From positions 1-45,174 of IMG/VR virus record IMGVR_UViG_3300021339_000002: a stretch of DNA of 45,174 nucleotides. One strand, 5' to 3'. Positions within the stretch are counted from its first letter, which is position 1. Each line of letters starts with the position of its first letter. Below, piece after piece: positions 44,948 to 45,174 of this stretch. Source of the stretch: a virus. The notes beneath the pieces are model-generated. The model was given only the letters and a program-made list of their open reading frames with translations. It did not search any database and was not told where the DNA came from. Made by a program: the position numbers and the translations under genes.

Positions 44948-45174
44948 ATGGCCGATATCTTCGAGGCCCTATCGCAGATTCGGAAGGCTTCGGGAACTAA
45001 CGGGACAGCAGTAGCCGATACGGAGCCGCAGGGTATAACACCGTCGCCGGATTCTGGGGATATTTTTAGCACTCTCGATAGCATCCGTGCTTTGGCCGAG
45101 CCGCCTAAAGGCCGACCGCCTGACGAGATCAATCCTCCCATTGCGCCAACTACTCTAACGACGGAGCTAATCAA
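44948..45174 (+). CDS. Start of the polyvalent ejection protein (continues at base 1)
   Basis: ATG 44948 is the true start of the gene described at 1-5225. The first codons read MADIFEALSQIRK, then DIFSTLDSIR further on. The stop of the previous gene lies 3 bases upstream. The stretch 45048-45174 is the same DNA as 1-127, so only 100 bases of coding sequence are unique here. No strong ribosome site is visible; expression may depend on coupling with the upstream gene. Confidence 0.85.
   Translation, partial: MADIFEALSQIRKASGTNGTAVADTEPQGITPSPDSGDIFSTLDSIRALAEPPKGRPPDEINPPIAPTTLTTELI
45048..45174. repeat. Terminal direct repeat, right copy
   Basis: Identical to 1-127. See the left copy. Supports circular closure of the sequence inside the polyvalent-protein gene. 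Confidence 0.95.

Noticed and set aside
1-45174. CRISPR array, reverse transcriptase/DGR or transposon
   Set aside because: No regular spaced repeats, no RT motif and no transposase were seen on either strand.

Overview
The window is a complete, circular, temperate tailed-phage genome, linearised inside a gene. The first 127 bases are repeated exactly as the last 127 bases (1-127 = 45048-45174), so the non-redundant circle is about 45,047 bp, and the largest gene runs off the right end (start ATG 44948) and continues from base 1 to 5225. Exported proteins with Gram-negative-type repeats, an LPD38-type polyvalent ejection protein and strong Shine-Dalgarno sites point to a Gram-negative bacterial host. 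The species cannot be told from the sequence. The virion looks podovirus-like: there is a portal, adaptor, beta-rich tail hub, fibre and three large ejection-type proteins, but no recognisable tape measure, sheath or tail tube.

Layout, left to right. (1) 1-6155: end of the polyvalent ejection protein with an HEVGH zincin motif, then a DUF5675 protein and a small holin-like membrane protein (lysis). (2) 6156-7954: a control region of very small ribbon-helix-helix (RHH)-like genes, two rightward and three leftward, with several dyad and tandem-repeat operator candidates and no CI-type repressor. (3) 8047-15257: rightward early operon with a candidate annealing protein, a Cas4/RecB-like nuclease, a VRR-NUC nuclease, a cold-shock protein, a replication initiator and a DnaC-like loader, many tiny genes and an Xis-like gene. 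(4) 15257-16903: attachment module. A tyrosine integrase carries a C-terminal zinc ribbon, and its 3' end contains a complete tRNA-Val(CAC) sequence, the likely attP core, flanked by repeated AGTGTCTCAA and GTATCTAG boxes. (5) 16947-20151: small accessory genes and a structured RNA candidate (19251-19351). (6) 20160-23339: a leftward accessory operon that includes an exported protein. (7) 23340-24104: a region without ORFs but with many hairpins, ended by a strong intrinsic terminator and followed by GTAGTAAGA iterons next to the small-terminase gene. (8) 24105-28022: small terminase and a chain of tiny overlapping genes, one resembling the Acb2/Tad1 cyclic-nucleotide sponges. (9) 28040-44944: packaging, head and tail genes, with a phage GroES, a glycosyltransferase-methyltransferase fusion among the head genes, two signal-peptide proteins flanking the capsid gene, and a cupin-ejection protein fusion.

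How the parts fit together. Integrase, Xis and the tRNA-based attP support lysogeny. The RHH cluster probably controls the lysis-lysogeny switch. The recombination/replication block feeds the terminase, and the long rightward late block makes the virion and lysis proteins. The points most worth following up are a short peptide motif (DIFxALxxIR-like), present four times in the polyvalent protein and once at the C-terminus of the exported protein; the tRNA buried in the integrase gene; the ORF-free structured region; and the putative capsid-associated glycosyltransferase-methyltransferase.
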